From: DATBVX01 sp963810775
GTDB taxonomy: Bacteria; Pseudomonadota; Gammaproteobacteria; Steroidobacterales; Steroidobacteraceae
Assembly (NCBI GenBank): GCA_963810775.1
Contig: CAWEOT010000023.1
Span: forward strand, 1 to 64,000
Reading direction: 5' to 3'
DNA: 64,000 nucleotides
Shown here: positions 26,684 through 34,438 of the stretch, in pieces
Position numbering within the stretch: the stretch's first letter is position 1
How the letters are laid out: the number at the start of each line of letters is the position of its first letter
The notes under the pieces: model-generated
Told to the model about the DNA's origin: nothing
What the model saw: only the letters and a program-made list of their open reading frames with translations
Database searches by the model: none
Position numbers and translations under genes: made by a program

Positions 26684-26853
26684 GTGTGAGCTCAGGGGTT
26701 TTGATTGGCTGGTCTTTCCCTGAGCCCGTTCTTCCTTGATTACGTTGAGGACAAGTCGCCGTGCAGCGCGAAAGTTGAGACCCGGCGTTGCAGGGCGTCT
26801 GGTTCGTGTCGGCTGAGGGAAAGATCAGCCAACCAAAACCACTGAGCTGGCAC
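26684..26853 (+). repeat. Long-hairpin core element, copy 1
   Basis: Left arm 26684-26724 and right arm 26813-26853 are inverted repeats (41 nt each, about seven mismatches); both contain TTTTG-TTGGCTG-TCTTTCCCT. Between them lies a ~90-base core with three blocks shared by the other two copies: CCCGTTC (26724-26730), CGTGCAGCGCGAA (26759-26771) and CGTGTCGGC (26805-26813). It fills the gap between the ALDH stop and the SDR start, ending 4 bases before the SDR ATG. Confidence 0.85.
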
Positions 26854-26857
26854 GACT

Positions 26858-27742
26858 ATGCAGGATCTACGCGACAAGGTTGTATTCGTCACCGGCGGCG
26901 TGAGCGGCCTGGGCTTCGGGATCGCGCGCGCATTCTCTGCGGCCGGCGCGAAGGTCGTGATCACCTACATGCGCGAGGCGCACCGCGACCAGGCGCTGGC
27001 ACACTTCAAGGGCGCGCCGGATCGCGTTCATGCACTCAAGCTCGATGTCACTGACCGCAACGCGGTAGCGCGCGCAGCCGATGAGGCCGAACGCGTCTTC
27101 GGCCACGTCCACATTCTCGTCAACAATGCTGGGGTCAATGTCTTCGGTCCCATGGACGAGGCGACGTACGAGGACTGGGATTGGATACTCGGGGTGAATC
27201 TGGGGGGCGCGATCAACGGCATCGTCACCTTCATTCCGCGCATGAAAGCCCACGGCGAAGGCGCGCACATCGTCAACGTCGCCTCGATGGCGGCGCTGAT
27301 CACTGGGCCGATGGCCGGCATTTACACCACTTCGAAATTTGCCTTGCGCGGGCTTTCGGAATGCCTGCGCGATTGCCTGAAGCCGCATGGCATCGGTGTG
27401 TCCGTCCACTGCCCCGGTCTCGTCAAGAGCAATATCGGCGAGGCCACTATCAACCGGCCCGCGCATCTCGCAAATAGCGGATTCAAAGTGGACGCGGCGA
27501 CGATGAAGCTCTGGAACGAGCTGCATTCGCCCGGCATGGACCCATTGGAAGCGGGGCAGGCGGTAGTGCGCGGCGTCCAGCGCAACGATGCGTATATCTT
27601 CTCTCACCCGGAGCACCGCGAAGACATCGAGCAGATCTTCAGGGACATCCTGGCCGCGATCCCCGAAGGAGAGGCGGACCCGGCCCGCCTCGCCGTCGAA
27701 GAAGCGCGGCGCGCGGAGCTTGCCGCCATTCGTGGGCGCTGA
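26858..27742 (+). CDS. SDR oxidoreductase, LigD/LigL-like
   Basis: 294 aa. Rossmann motif TGGVSGLGFG (~residues 11-20), NNAG, catalytic Ser in VASMAALITG, and YTTSK with Tyr and Lys. The C-terminal region PGLVKSNIGEA and the 'VRGVQRNDAYIFSHPEHRE' stretch closely follow the Cα-dehydrogenases (LigD/L/N/O) that oxidise the benzylic alcohol of lignin β-aryl ethers, as I recall those sequences. The start lies 4 bases after hairpin element copy 1 with no good Shine-Dalgarno. A generic SDR is the fallback. Confidence 0.82.
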   Translation: MQDLRDKVVFVTGGVSGLGFGIARAFSAAGAKVVITYMREAHRDQALAHFKGAPDRVHALKLDVTDRNAVARAADEAERVFGHVHILVNNAGVNVFGPMDEATYEDWDWILGVNLGGAINGIVTFIPRMKAHGEGAHIVNVASMAALITGPMAGIYTTSKFALRGLSECLRDCLKPHGIGVSVHCPGLVKSNIGEATINRPAHLANSGFKVDAATMKLWNELHSPGMDPLEAGQAVVRGVQRNDAYIFSHPEHREDIEQIFRDILAAIPEGEADPARLAVEEARRAELAAIRGR

Positions 27743-27759
27743 CCAAGGGGCCGTATCCG

Positions 27760-28152
27760 GTGAATACAAAACTACTGCTCACCCTGGTCGCGATTGGTGA
27801 GGTCCTGACGGGAATTGCGCTGTTGATCGCGCCGTCTGTCGTCGCTGGGCTGCTACTGGGCGCGACGCTCGACTACCCGGCAGCGATCGTCCTGGGCCGG
27901 GTTGCCGGAGCGGCACTGCTCGCTATCGGCCTCATCTGCTGGCTGCAGAGAGAAATCGGCCGCGGCGCCGCGCAGACGGGGCTTCTCGTAGGACTGCTGG
28001 TGTACAACGCTGCCGTGTCGATTGTTCTTGCGTACACTGCCCAGGTCGACGGTACGCGGGCCATCGGACTCTGGCCGGCCGTCGTGCTGCATTCGCTTCT
28101 GGCGATCTGGTGTGTCGCTAGCCTGCTGAGGGCGCCGCGCGCAGGTTCGTGA
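27760..28152 (+). CDS. Small four-helix membrane protein, unknown
   Basis: 130 aa from GTG 27760. Four membrane helices: LLLTLVAIGEVLTGIALLIA, VLGRVAGAALLAIGLICWL, GLLVGLLVYNAAVSIVLAYT and a last one ending LLAIWCVASLLRAP. Polar residues are few and no transport motif is recognised. It is 17 bp after the SDR gene, on the same strand. Confidence 0.65.
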   Translation: MNTKLLLTLVAIGEVLTGIALLIAPSVVAGLLLGATLDYPAAIVLGRVAGAALLAIGLICWLQREIGRGAAQTGLLVGLLVYNAAVSIVLAYTAQVDGTRAIGLWPAVVLHSLLAIWCVASLLRAPRAGS

Positions 28153-28185
28153 GCAATCATCTCGAACGCGCTCTTCGCTACGTCA

Positions 28186-28572
28186 ATGGCAATCCGGATC
28201 GTCAGGCTGGGCAGCCCAAGGGAACAGGCAGAAGGACTGCGACTGGGTACGGTGCGTCGTCCACCCAGGGGTGTGCCCAAGGAAGAATATGCCGCGAGGA
28301 ACATTTACGACGTGTGGTTTCCGAATCTGTCACCCAGCGAAGCCCTGCTGAAGAAGGCGCTGACTGCGGACGACGAAAAGTCCTGGCGGGCTTTCAAGCG
28401 GCGCTTTCAGGCCGAGATGAAAACTCCGGAGGCGATGAGGGACCTGGACCTGCTCGCAGCGCTTTCCCACCGTACGAACCTGGCGATTGGCTGTTATTGT
28501 GAGGATGAGGCCCGCTGTCACCGCTCGATATTGCGAGACCTACTGGTTCAGAGGGGCGCGGACATCAAGTAG
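28186..28572 (+). CDS. DUF488 family protein
   Basis: 128 aa. The family pattern is clear: RLGSPREQAEGLRLGTVRRPPRG, YDVWFPNLSPS, KRRFQAEM and the Cys-rich end AIGCYCEDEARCHRSILRDLL. DUF488 proteins are small α/β proteins of unknown biochemical function, often next to stress or DNA-associated genes. Start ATG 28186 has no strong ribosome site. Confidence 0.88.
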   Translation: MAIRIVRLGSPREQAEGLRLGTVRRPPRGVPKEEYAARNIYDVWFPNLSPSEALLKKALTADDEKSWRAFKRRFQAEMKTPEAMRDLDLLAALSHRTNLAIGCYCEDEARCHRSILRDLLVQRGADIK

Positions 28573-28665
28573 GACAACGCTGGCCGGGGCGCGAACCATC
28601 GAGTACGCGCGTGGTCAGCAACTACTGGTCCACCTGTCCCCACTTCATGGAGGAGCTCACCGACC

Positions 28666-29145
28666 ATGCTGTTTGCACCGATTGCCAAGGCTGGAATGCT
28701 GATTCGCAAGCCAGTCGCCGAAGTCTTCGAGGCACTCATCGATCCCGCCATTACCACGCGGTTCTGGTTCAGCAGGAGCACCGGAAGGCTCGAACCCGGC
28801 AAGCAGATCCGCTGGGAGTGGGAAGCGTATGACGCGGCCGCGCAGGTTCGCGTGCGGGCGCTGGAGAAGAACCGCAGGTTAATCATGGAGTGGTCGGCAT
28901 TTGGTACTCCAACCATAGTCGAGTGGAGGTTTTCACCCCGCGGCGACAATCAGACCTTTGTCGAAGTTACCAATACGGGCTTTGGCGGCGAAGAAGACGA
29001 GATCGCGCGGCAGGCGGTCGACTCCACCGAAGGCTTCACGCTGGTACTCGCGGGGTTGAAGGCTCTCCTGGAGCACGGCATCGAGCTCAACCTGGTGACG
29101 GATCGCTTTCCCGACGGCCCCTCCGGAAGCTCCAGAAAGCATTGA
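28666..29145 (+). CDS. SRPBCC/AHSA1-like ligand-binding domain protein
   Basis: 159 aa with START/Bet-v-1-like features: VAEVFEALIDPAITTRFWFS near the N-terminus, central strands RLIMEWSAFGTPTIVEWRF and TFVEVTNTGFGG, and a C-terminal long helix (GFTLVLAGLKALLEHGIEL). This is the activator-of-Hsp90/polyketide-cyclase-like fold with a hydrophobic cavity; the ligand is unknown. GGAGGAG lies 12-18 bases upstream; ATG 28696 is an alternative start. Confidence 0.82.
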   Translation: MLFAPIAKAGMLIRKPVAEVFEALIDPAITTRFWFSRSTGRLEPGKQIRWEWEAYDAAAQVRVRALEKNRRLIMEWSAFGTPTIVEWRFSPRGDNQTFVEVTNTGFGGEEDEIARQAVDSTEGFTLVLAGLKALLEHGIELNLVTDRFPDGPSGSSRKH

Positions 29146-29182
29146 CGCTGCAATCGAGGCAGCATCGGCGCCGACTGATCAG

Positions 29183-30748
29183 CTATCTTGCGACCTTGCG
29201 CAGGTCGATCTTCAGGTCCTCGGCGACTTTGACTGCTGTCGCGCGGCCGGCTCCGAATACGCCGCCACCGGGATGCTGAAATGGCCCGACCAGATACAGA
29301 CGCTCGACACCCGGCACGGTGAACTGACCGAGCTCTGGCGTCGGTCGATGCGCGCCTGATTGATAGGTCGTGGTGGCGATGCCATGCAGATCACCGCGCT
29401 GGAAGCTCGATGAGGTGCGCTCCATATCCACCGGGCTGTCGCAGTGATACTGGAGAATGTCGGCGCTGCCGAGATTCTCGATGAAAATCCCCATGTGTTT
29501 CAGCATGCGCTCGGCGTAATCGCGTTTTGCCTCATCCCAGGAGCGACCATCCGGTCGGGTGTACGGCACGTAGTCCCAAGCATGCAGCGTTGCACGCCCG
29601 TCGGGTACGCGGGATGGATCGAATGCCGTCAGGGAACCGAATCCGACCAGCGGATATTTTGAGAAGCCGCCGTAGCGCAGGTCATCGAACGAGCGGCGCA
29701 GCTGCTCATAGCTCGTCGGCAGGAGTTCGTTCATCACGGCACGCACCGGCTCGCCGCCTCTGAATCGCAACGGCGCCTTGAGTGCGGCGTGAATCGTGAT
29801 ACACGCATTTTCCGAAATCTGCGTGGCCCGCGCTGCGCGTACCACCTCAGCATCGAGTCCCTCGACCATTTGCCCCAGGTGGTGCGGGTGGATCGCGCCG
29901 ATGACGGCATCGTTGGCATCGTGTTCGCGGCCGTCGGTTGTCACGACTCCGACGGCGCGGCCGTTCTTCGTCAGGACACGAGCCACGTCGACATTCGCGA
30001 GCACCTCACCGCCGAAGTCGCGGATGCAGGCGATGAGCGCATCCGTGAGCTGGCCACTGCCGCCGATCGGCACCCCGATGCCATGAGCTTCCATGAAGCC
30101 GACGAAGACGAAGACACCAAGGCCAGTCGCTTTTTCGTCTGGCGAAACGAGGTTCTCACCGGCAATGCGCGCGAAGTGCATGCGCACCTTGTCATGCTCG
30201 AAGTACTCGCAAAGGACATCGTGTGTACTCATCTGCACGATGCGCCAGAATTCGCGGCCCTCCCGGCTCTGATCGAGCATCGCGAACGAGGCGCCCACCG
30301 GCGCAGGCGCGCTGTATAGCGTCGCTGCGATCATGGGCAGCCACGCGGCCGCCTGGGCGGAAAGACGGCGATAGGCCTCGGCATCGCGCCCGGAGAACTT
30401 CGCGATCTCGGTGCAGGTGCGCTCGCGGTCGCGGTGGATGGCGAGAGTGCTGCCGTCCTCGAACACGGACATCATGGGTGGGTCTGGAAAGACGTATCGC
30501 AGCCCGTACTTGGCCTTGAGCTGCAACTCGTCAGCCGCGAGCAGCGGGTTGGCGTGGATGAATATATGAGCCATCGAGTGCTGGTCGTGGCGGAAGCCCG
30601 GCAGGGTCAGCTCCCGGGTGACAACCCCGCCCCCGAACCAGCCATTTCGCTCTAGGACCAGAACTCGCCTGCCGGCCGCTGCAAGATAGGCGCCGGCCAC
30701 AAGGCCGTTGTGGCCCGATCCGACAACGACAACATCGCTTCTGCTCAT
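29183..30748 (-). CDS. FAD-dependent oxidoreductase, phytoene desaturase/PYROXD2-like
   Basis: 521 aa. N-terminal dinucleotide-binding motif VVVGSGHNGLVAGAYLAAAG with the ERN continuation (LVLERNGWFGG), GFMEAHGIGVPIGGSGQLTDALIA in the middle, and C-terminal FAD motif LYLVGPFQHPGGGVFGAGRATAVKVAEDL. These are the CrtI/PYROXD2-type flavin amine oxidase family features. Carotenoid genes are absent, so the substrate is unknown. Its start codon overlaps that of the divergent MBL gene (30746-30749, CATG). Confidence 0.85.
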   Translation of the reverse strand: MSRSDVVVVGSGHNGLVAGAYLAAAGRRVLVLERNGWFGGGVVTRELTLPGFRHDQHSMAHIFIHANPLLAADELQLKAKYGLRYVFPDPPMMSVFEDGSTLAIHRDRERTCTEIAKFSGRDAEAYRRLSAQAAAWLPMIAATLYSAPAPVGASFAMLDQSREGREFWRIVQMSTHDVLCEYFEHDKVRMHFARIAGENLVSPDEKATGLGVFVFVGFMEAHGIGVPIGGSGQLTDALIACIRDFGGEVLANVDVARVLTKNGRAVGVVTTDGREHDANDAVIGAIHPHHLGQMVEGLDAEVVRAARATQISENACITIHAALKAPLRFRGGEPVRAVMNELLPTSYEQLRRSFDDLRYGGFSKYPLVGFGSLTAFDPSRVPDGRATLHAWDYVPYTRPDGRSWDEAKRDYAERMLKHMGIFIENLGSADILQYHCDSPVDMERTSSSFQRGDLHGIATTTYQSGAHRPTPELGQFTVPGVERLYLVGPFQHPGGGVFGAGRATAVKVAEDLKIDLRKVAR

Positions 30749-31538
30749 GGGCGCTACCTACGAAGTCCTGGCCATTCGCTACGGCCACCTCGACCGTACC
30801 GCCCGTTTCAACTTCCTGGGCGGTGACGAACACGACGGGCCGATGCCGCTCGATTATTACGTGTGGGCGATCCTGAACGCGGAGCGCACGGTAATCGTCG
30901 ACACGGGATTCGATGACGAGTCCGCACGCCGCCGCGGCCGTGAGCTGGTTCGCCCGGTGGCTGAGGGCCTCAAGGCCGTCGGCATCTCACCGGACAAGGT
31001 CGAGCATATCGTGATTTCCCACATGCATTACGACCATGCGGGAAATCCGGATCTGTTCCCACGCGCCCGCTATCACCTGCAGGACGCGGAACTGGCCTAC
31101 TGCACCGGTCGCTGTATGGCGGACTCCGAGGTGGGCGGGGTGTTCGATGCTGGCAGTGTCGCCGCGATGGTTCATAAGGTCTTTGCCGGGCGCGTGCAGT
31201 TTCACGATGGCGATGGCGAGATCGCCCCGGGGATTACCTTGCACAAGGTGGGTGGTCACACGCGTGGCATGCAGATTGTGCGCGTCGCGACCGAGCGGGG
31301 CTGGGTGGTGCTCGGCTCGGATACGGCCCACTTTTACGCCAACCTCGAACCTGGCCGGCCGTTTCCGATCCTCGACAGCCTGCCGATGTACGCCGAAGCG
31401 CAGCGCACGGCGTTGCGGCTCGCCAGCTCTGCGCAGCACTTCATTCCGGGGCACGATCCGCTGGTGCTCGCTCGCTATCCGAGCGCACGAGCGGGACTGG
31501 AGGGTGTCGTGCGCCTCGACCTGGCGCCACAGAGCTGA
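30747..31538 (+). CDS. MBL-fold hydrolase, N-acyl-homoserine-lactonase-like
   Basis: 263 aa from ATG 30747. Zinc-binding motif SHMHYDHAG (HxHxDH) at ~residue 105, later metal ligands in GGHTRGM, SDTAHFY and a C-terminal PGHDP. The layout matches the AttM/AiiA-like lactonase branch, but substrates in that branch include many lactones and esters. It may hydrolyse a lactone or ester intermediate of the adjacent pathway. Reads divergently from the flavoprotein gene. Confidence 0.85.
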   Translation: MGATYEVLAIRYGHLDRTARFNFLGGDEHDGPMPLDYYVWAILNAERTVIVDTGFDDESARRRGRELVRPVAEGLKAVGISPDKVEHIVISHMHYDHAGNPDLFPRARYHLQDAELAYCTGRCMADSEVGGVFDAGSVAAMVHKVFAGRVQFHDGDGEIAPGITLHKVGGHTRGMQIVRVATERGWVVLGSDTAHFYANLEPGRPFPILDSLPMYAEAQRTALRLASSAQHFIPGHDPLVLARYPSARAGLEGVVRLDLAPQS

Positions 31539-31547
31539 GGTCCCGCC

Positions 31548-32456
31548 ATGAGCGAGCCAGTCGGTTTTATCGGGATTGGACGCATGGGCGGCGCGATGGC
31601 GGAGCGGCTGCTGCGCGCCGGTTATGCAGTCACCGTTTACGACTCCAATGACAGTGCGGCGCGGGAACTACAGACCGCGGGCGCAGTGCGAGCGCATTCT
31701 CCAGCTGCCGTAGCCTCCGCTGCGCGAGTGGTACTCGCGAGCCTGCCGACGCCGCAGGTAGTGCTCGACGTGGTGAGCGGCACCAACGGAATCCGCGACG
31801 GCAGCGCAGTCCGCACCTTCATCGACCTCTCGACCTCCGGCGCGGCCGCGGCGATGGCGATCGATCGGGCCCTGCGCGAACGCGGAATCAGCGCGCTCGA
31901 TGCGCCGGTGAGTGGCGGAGTCGCCGGCGCGCACGCCGGTACACTCGCGATCATGGTTTCGGGCCCACGGACCGCATTCACTGAAGTTGAGTCGATTCTC
32001 ACGCACCTCGGCCGCGTGTTCTTCGTTGGCGAGAAACCCGGACTCGGGCAAACGCTCAAGCTCGCCAATAATCTCATGTCGCAGGCCGCCATCGCGATTA
32101 CCTCCGAGGCGCTCGCGCTGGGAGTGAAGGCCGGACTCGATCCGCGGTTGATGCTCGACGTGCTCAATGCCTCGAGCGGGCGCAACACAGCCTCGGCCGA
32201 CAAGTTTCCGAAATATGTACTCACGCGCGGCTTCGATTTCGGATTCTCGACCGGCCTCGCGCTCAAGGATGTGCGGCTCTGTCTCGAGGAGGCGGCGGCG
32301 CTGGGCGTGACGATGACACTGGGTAATGCGGTCCACGACGTGCTCGCGGACACGTGCGAAAAGTTCGGCCCGGACTCCGATTGCACGAGTATCGCGCGCA
32401 CGGTCGAGGAGCGTGCGGGCTGCGAGATTTCCCCCAACCGAGGAAGCAAGTCATGA
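31548..32456 (+). CDS. NAD(P)-dependent β-hydroxyacid dehydrogenase (GarR/MmsB-like)
   Basis: 302 aa. Rossmann motif GFIGIGRMGGAMAERLL at the N-terminus, substrate motif DAPVSGGVAGAHAGTLAIMVSG, catalytic-Lys region GLGQTLKLANNLMSQAAIAITSEAL, and cofactor/substrate motif near FSTGLALKDVRL. This is the family of 3-hydroxyisobutyrate and tartronate-semialdehyde reductases. It overlaps the next gene by 4 bp, forming a chain with the carboxymuconolactone decarboxylase-like gene. Confidence 0.92.
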   Translation: MSEPVGFIGIGRMGGAMAERLLRAGYAVTVYDSNDSAARELQTAGAVRAHSPAAVASAARVVLASLPTPQVVLDVVSGTNGIRDGSAVRTFIDLSTSGAAAAMAIDRALRERGISALDAPVSGGVAGAHAGTLAIMVSGPRTAFTEVESILTHLGRVFFVGEKPGLGQTLKLANNLMSQAAIAITSEALALGVKAGLDPRLMLDVLNASSGRNTASADKFPKYVLTRGFDFGFSTGLALKDVRLCLEEAAALGVTMTLGNAVHDVLADTCEKFGPDSDCTSIARTVEERAGCEISPNRGSKS

Positions 32457-32839
32457 ACCAGGATCTGTATCAACGCGGACTGGAAATCCGCAAGGCCGTG
32501 CTTGGCAAGGAGTACGTGGAAAAGTCCCTCGCCGGTGCCGACGACTTCAGTCGCCCCATGCAGGAACTTGCCACGGAGTATTGCTGGGGTCGCGTCTGGA
32601 GCCGACCCGGTCTCGAGCGTCGCGACCGCAGCCTCATCAACCTCGCGATGATCAGCGCGCTCAACCGACCGCATGAACTCAAGATCCACGTCAAGGGTGC
32701 GCTCGCGAATGGTGTCACGCGCGAGGAGATCCGCGAAGTCCTGTTGCAGGTCGCCATCTACTGCGGCATACCGGCCGGCATCGACTCGGTGCGCATCGCG
32801 CGCGAAGCCTTCGCAGAACTCGACGCGCCTGGACGCTGA
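32453..32839 (+). CDS. Carboxymuconolactone decarboxylase family protein (PcaC-like)
   Basis: 128 aa, the length of PcaC-type enzymes. Diagnostic segment EYCWGRVWSRPGLERRDRSL followed by NLAMISALNRPHELKIHVKGAL and VLLQVAIYCGIPAGIDS. No CxxC redox pair, so it belongs to the decarboxylase rather than the AhpD peroxidase branch. In protocatechuate degradation PcaC decarboxylates 4-carboxymuconolactone, but no other β-ketoadipate gene is seen here, so the true substrate may differ. Confidence 0.88.
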   Translation: MNQDLYQRGLEIRKAVLGKEYVEKSLAGADDFSRPMQELATEYCWGRVWSRPGLERRDRSLINLAMISALNRPHELKIHVKGALANGVTREEIREVLLQVAIYCGIPAGIDSVRIAREAFAELDAPGR

Positions 32840-32851
32840 AAGGAGACTGTC

Positions 32852-33268
32852 ATGGTGAAAGCCACGAACGAAAGCGAACGCCTGTTCCTCAAGTTCTTCG
32901 AAACCCTGAGCACCGGCGATCTCGACAAGATCCGCGCCGCGTTTCATGACGAGGCGGTCTGGGACGTGCAGGTGAAAGGTATCGAGGGTGAGGGGTCCCA
33001 CCGGGGCAAGAAGGCGATCGTCGATGAATTCCTCGCGCCGGTGCGCGGGATGTTCAAGCCGGGCGACCCCAAGGTCGAGGTGTTGTCGGTGACCTCGCAA
33101 GGACCGCTCGCTATCGGCGAGGCGCAGGGCAAGGGCACCTTCACTGATGGACGGCCCTACGAGAACCTGTATGCCTTCGCGATCGAGTTCAAGGACGGCA
33201 AGGTCTATCGCCTGCGCGAATACATGGACAGCTTCTACGTCGCCAAGCTCCAGGGGAAGGCCAAGTGA
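32852..33268 (+). CDS. SnoaL-like/NTF2-fold protein
   Basis: 138 aa with GGAGAC before ATG. The cone-shaped NTF2 fold is suggested by LFLKFFETLSTGDLDKIRAAF, WDVQVKGIEGEGSHRGKKAI, YENLYAFAIEFKDGKVYRLREYMDS. Such proteins serve as small isomerases, dehydratases or carriers. Follows the PcaC-like gene by 12 bp, likely the same transcript. Confidence 0.85.
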   Translation: MVKATNESERLFLKFFETLSTGDLDKIRAAFHDEAVWDVQVKGIEGEGSHRGKKAIVDEFLAPVRGMFKPGDPKVEVLSVTSQGPLAIGEAQGKGTFTDGRPYENLYAFAIEFKDGKVYRLREYMDSFYVAKLQGKAK

Positions 33269-33334
33269 AACGCCCGATCCGGAAGACAAACGCGAGCGCA
33301 ATGGATGCCGCGCGGCTCAAGCACCTGATGCAAG

Positions 33335-34438
33335 GTGATGCAGGAGGATATCGACGCTGACAAATACTTTGGCGCCGTAATCGCGATCGGCCGGCATGGC
33401 CGGCTCGCGCTGCACGAGGCCATCGGTCATGCGGACCCGGCGCGCAAGCGTCCGGTGAAAAAGGACTCGGTCTTCAGCCTGTTTTCCGTCACCAAAGCCA
33501 TCACTGTCGTGCTGATGCTGCGCGCGATCGAGCGCGGCCAGCTGGCACTCACCACGCCCATATCCGACGTGGTGCCGGAGTTCTCGGGCAAGGGGCGCGA
33601 GAAGATCACGATCTTTCACCTGCTGACGCACTCATCGGGCCTGCCGAGCGTCTACTCGGCGCGCGAAGGCATGTACATCGACGTGCTCGACGAAATAGTC
33701 GCGGAGATCTGCAAGAACATTTTTCCGATGGAACCACCGGGCCTCGGCGTCCGCTACGCACCGATTGTCCATCACGCGCTGATGGGCGACGCGTTGCGGC
33801 GCATTGATCCGAAGAAGCGTTCCTATCGTGACATCGTGAACGAGGATCTGCTGCAGCCGCTCGGCATGAAGGATACGTCGGTGGGCCTGCGCAAGGATCT
33901 GCGCAAGCGTCACCTGGTGCCTGAGTTCCGTGGCAATTCACCGACGCAGCACCTTGGCCACAGCAATCTCGGACCCAATGGGGCGTTCGAGGAAGAGCTC
34001 GCAGAGATGCCCTGGGTGGGAATCGTTTCCACCGCCGCGGACATGTACCGCTTCGCGGAGATGCTGAGACGCGGCGGTGAGCTCGATGGCGCACGCATTC
34101 TCTCGCCGACGATGGTGGCACGCGCGCACCATTGCTGGACCGGGGACAAGCCGAACGAACTCTACAAAAAGATTTTCGAATCGCGCGGTTGGGAAGTCCT
34201 GCCCGCGTACATTGGCCTGGGCTTCACGCTACGCGGCGAGCGGATGGGCCATGCGCTTTTCGGCACGCTCACCTCACCGGAGACCTTCGGCAATCACGGG
34301 GCCGGGACTACGCTTTTCTGGGTCGATCCGAAGCTCGATATGACATTCGTCGGCCTCTCGACAGGCGTCATGAACTCAGACGTGAACATCGAGCGCTGGC
34401 AGCGGCTGTCGGATATCGCGGTCTCAGCGGCGGTGTAA
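33335..34438 (+). CDS. Serine hydrolase, β-lactamase class C/esterase family
   Basis: ~367 aa. Nucleophile motif SVTK (SxxK, ~residue 51), C-terminal HGA in GNHGAGTTLF in place of KTG/HxG, and the YxN position reads YAP (RYAPIVHH), lacking Asn. This suggests an esterase/transesterase with altered chemistry, not a β-lactamase. No signal peptide. The N-terminus is doubtful: ATG 33301 gives MDAARLKHLMQ in another frame and joins this ORF if one G at 33334/33335 is removed. Directly abuts the GMC gene (stop followed by ATG). Confidence 0.85.
   Translation: MMQEDIDADKYFGAVIAIGRHGRLALHEAIGHADPARKRPVKKDSVFSLFSVTKAITVVLMLRAIERGQLALTTPISDVVPEFSGKGREKITIFHLLTHSSGLPSVYSAREGMYIDVLDEIVAEICKNIFPMEPPGLGVRYAPIVHHALMGDALRRIDPKKRSYRDIVNEDLLQPLGMKDTSVGLRKDLRKRHLVPEFRGNSPTQHLGHSNLGPNGAFEEELAEMPWVGIVSTAADMYRFAEMLRRGGELDGARILSPTMVARAHHCWTGDKPNELYKKIFESRGWEVLPAYIGLGFTLRGERMGHALFGTLTSPETFGNHGAGTTLFWVDPKLDMTFVGLSTGVMNSDVNIERWQRLSDIAVSAAV

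Noticed and set aside
29183..30748. Carotenoid desaturase
   Set aside because: Family match only; no crtB, crtE or other carotenoid gene nearby, and PYROXD2-like members have other roles.
31637..33301. 554-codon minus-strand frame over the β-hydroxyacid dehydrogenase, PcaC-like and SnoaL-like genes
   Set aside because: Crosses three recognisable plus-strand genes and their 4-bp coupling; composition artefact.
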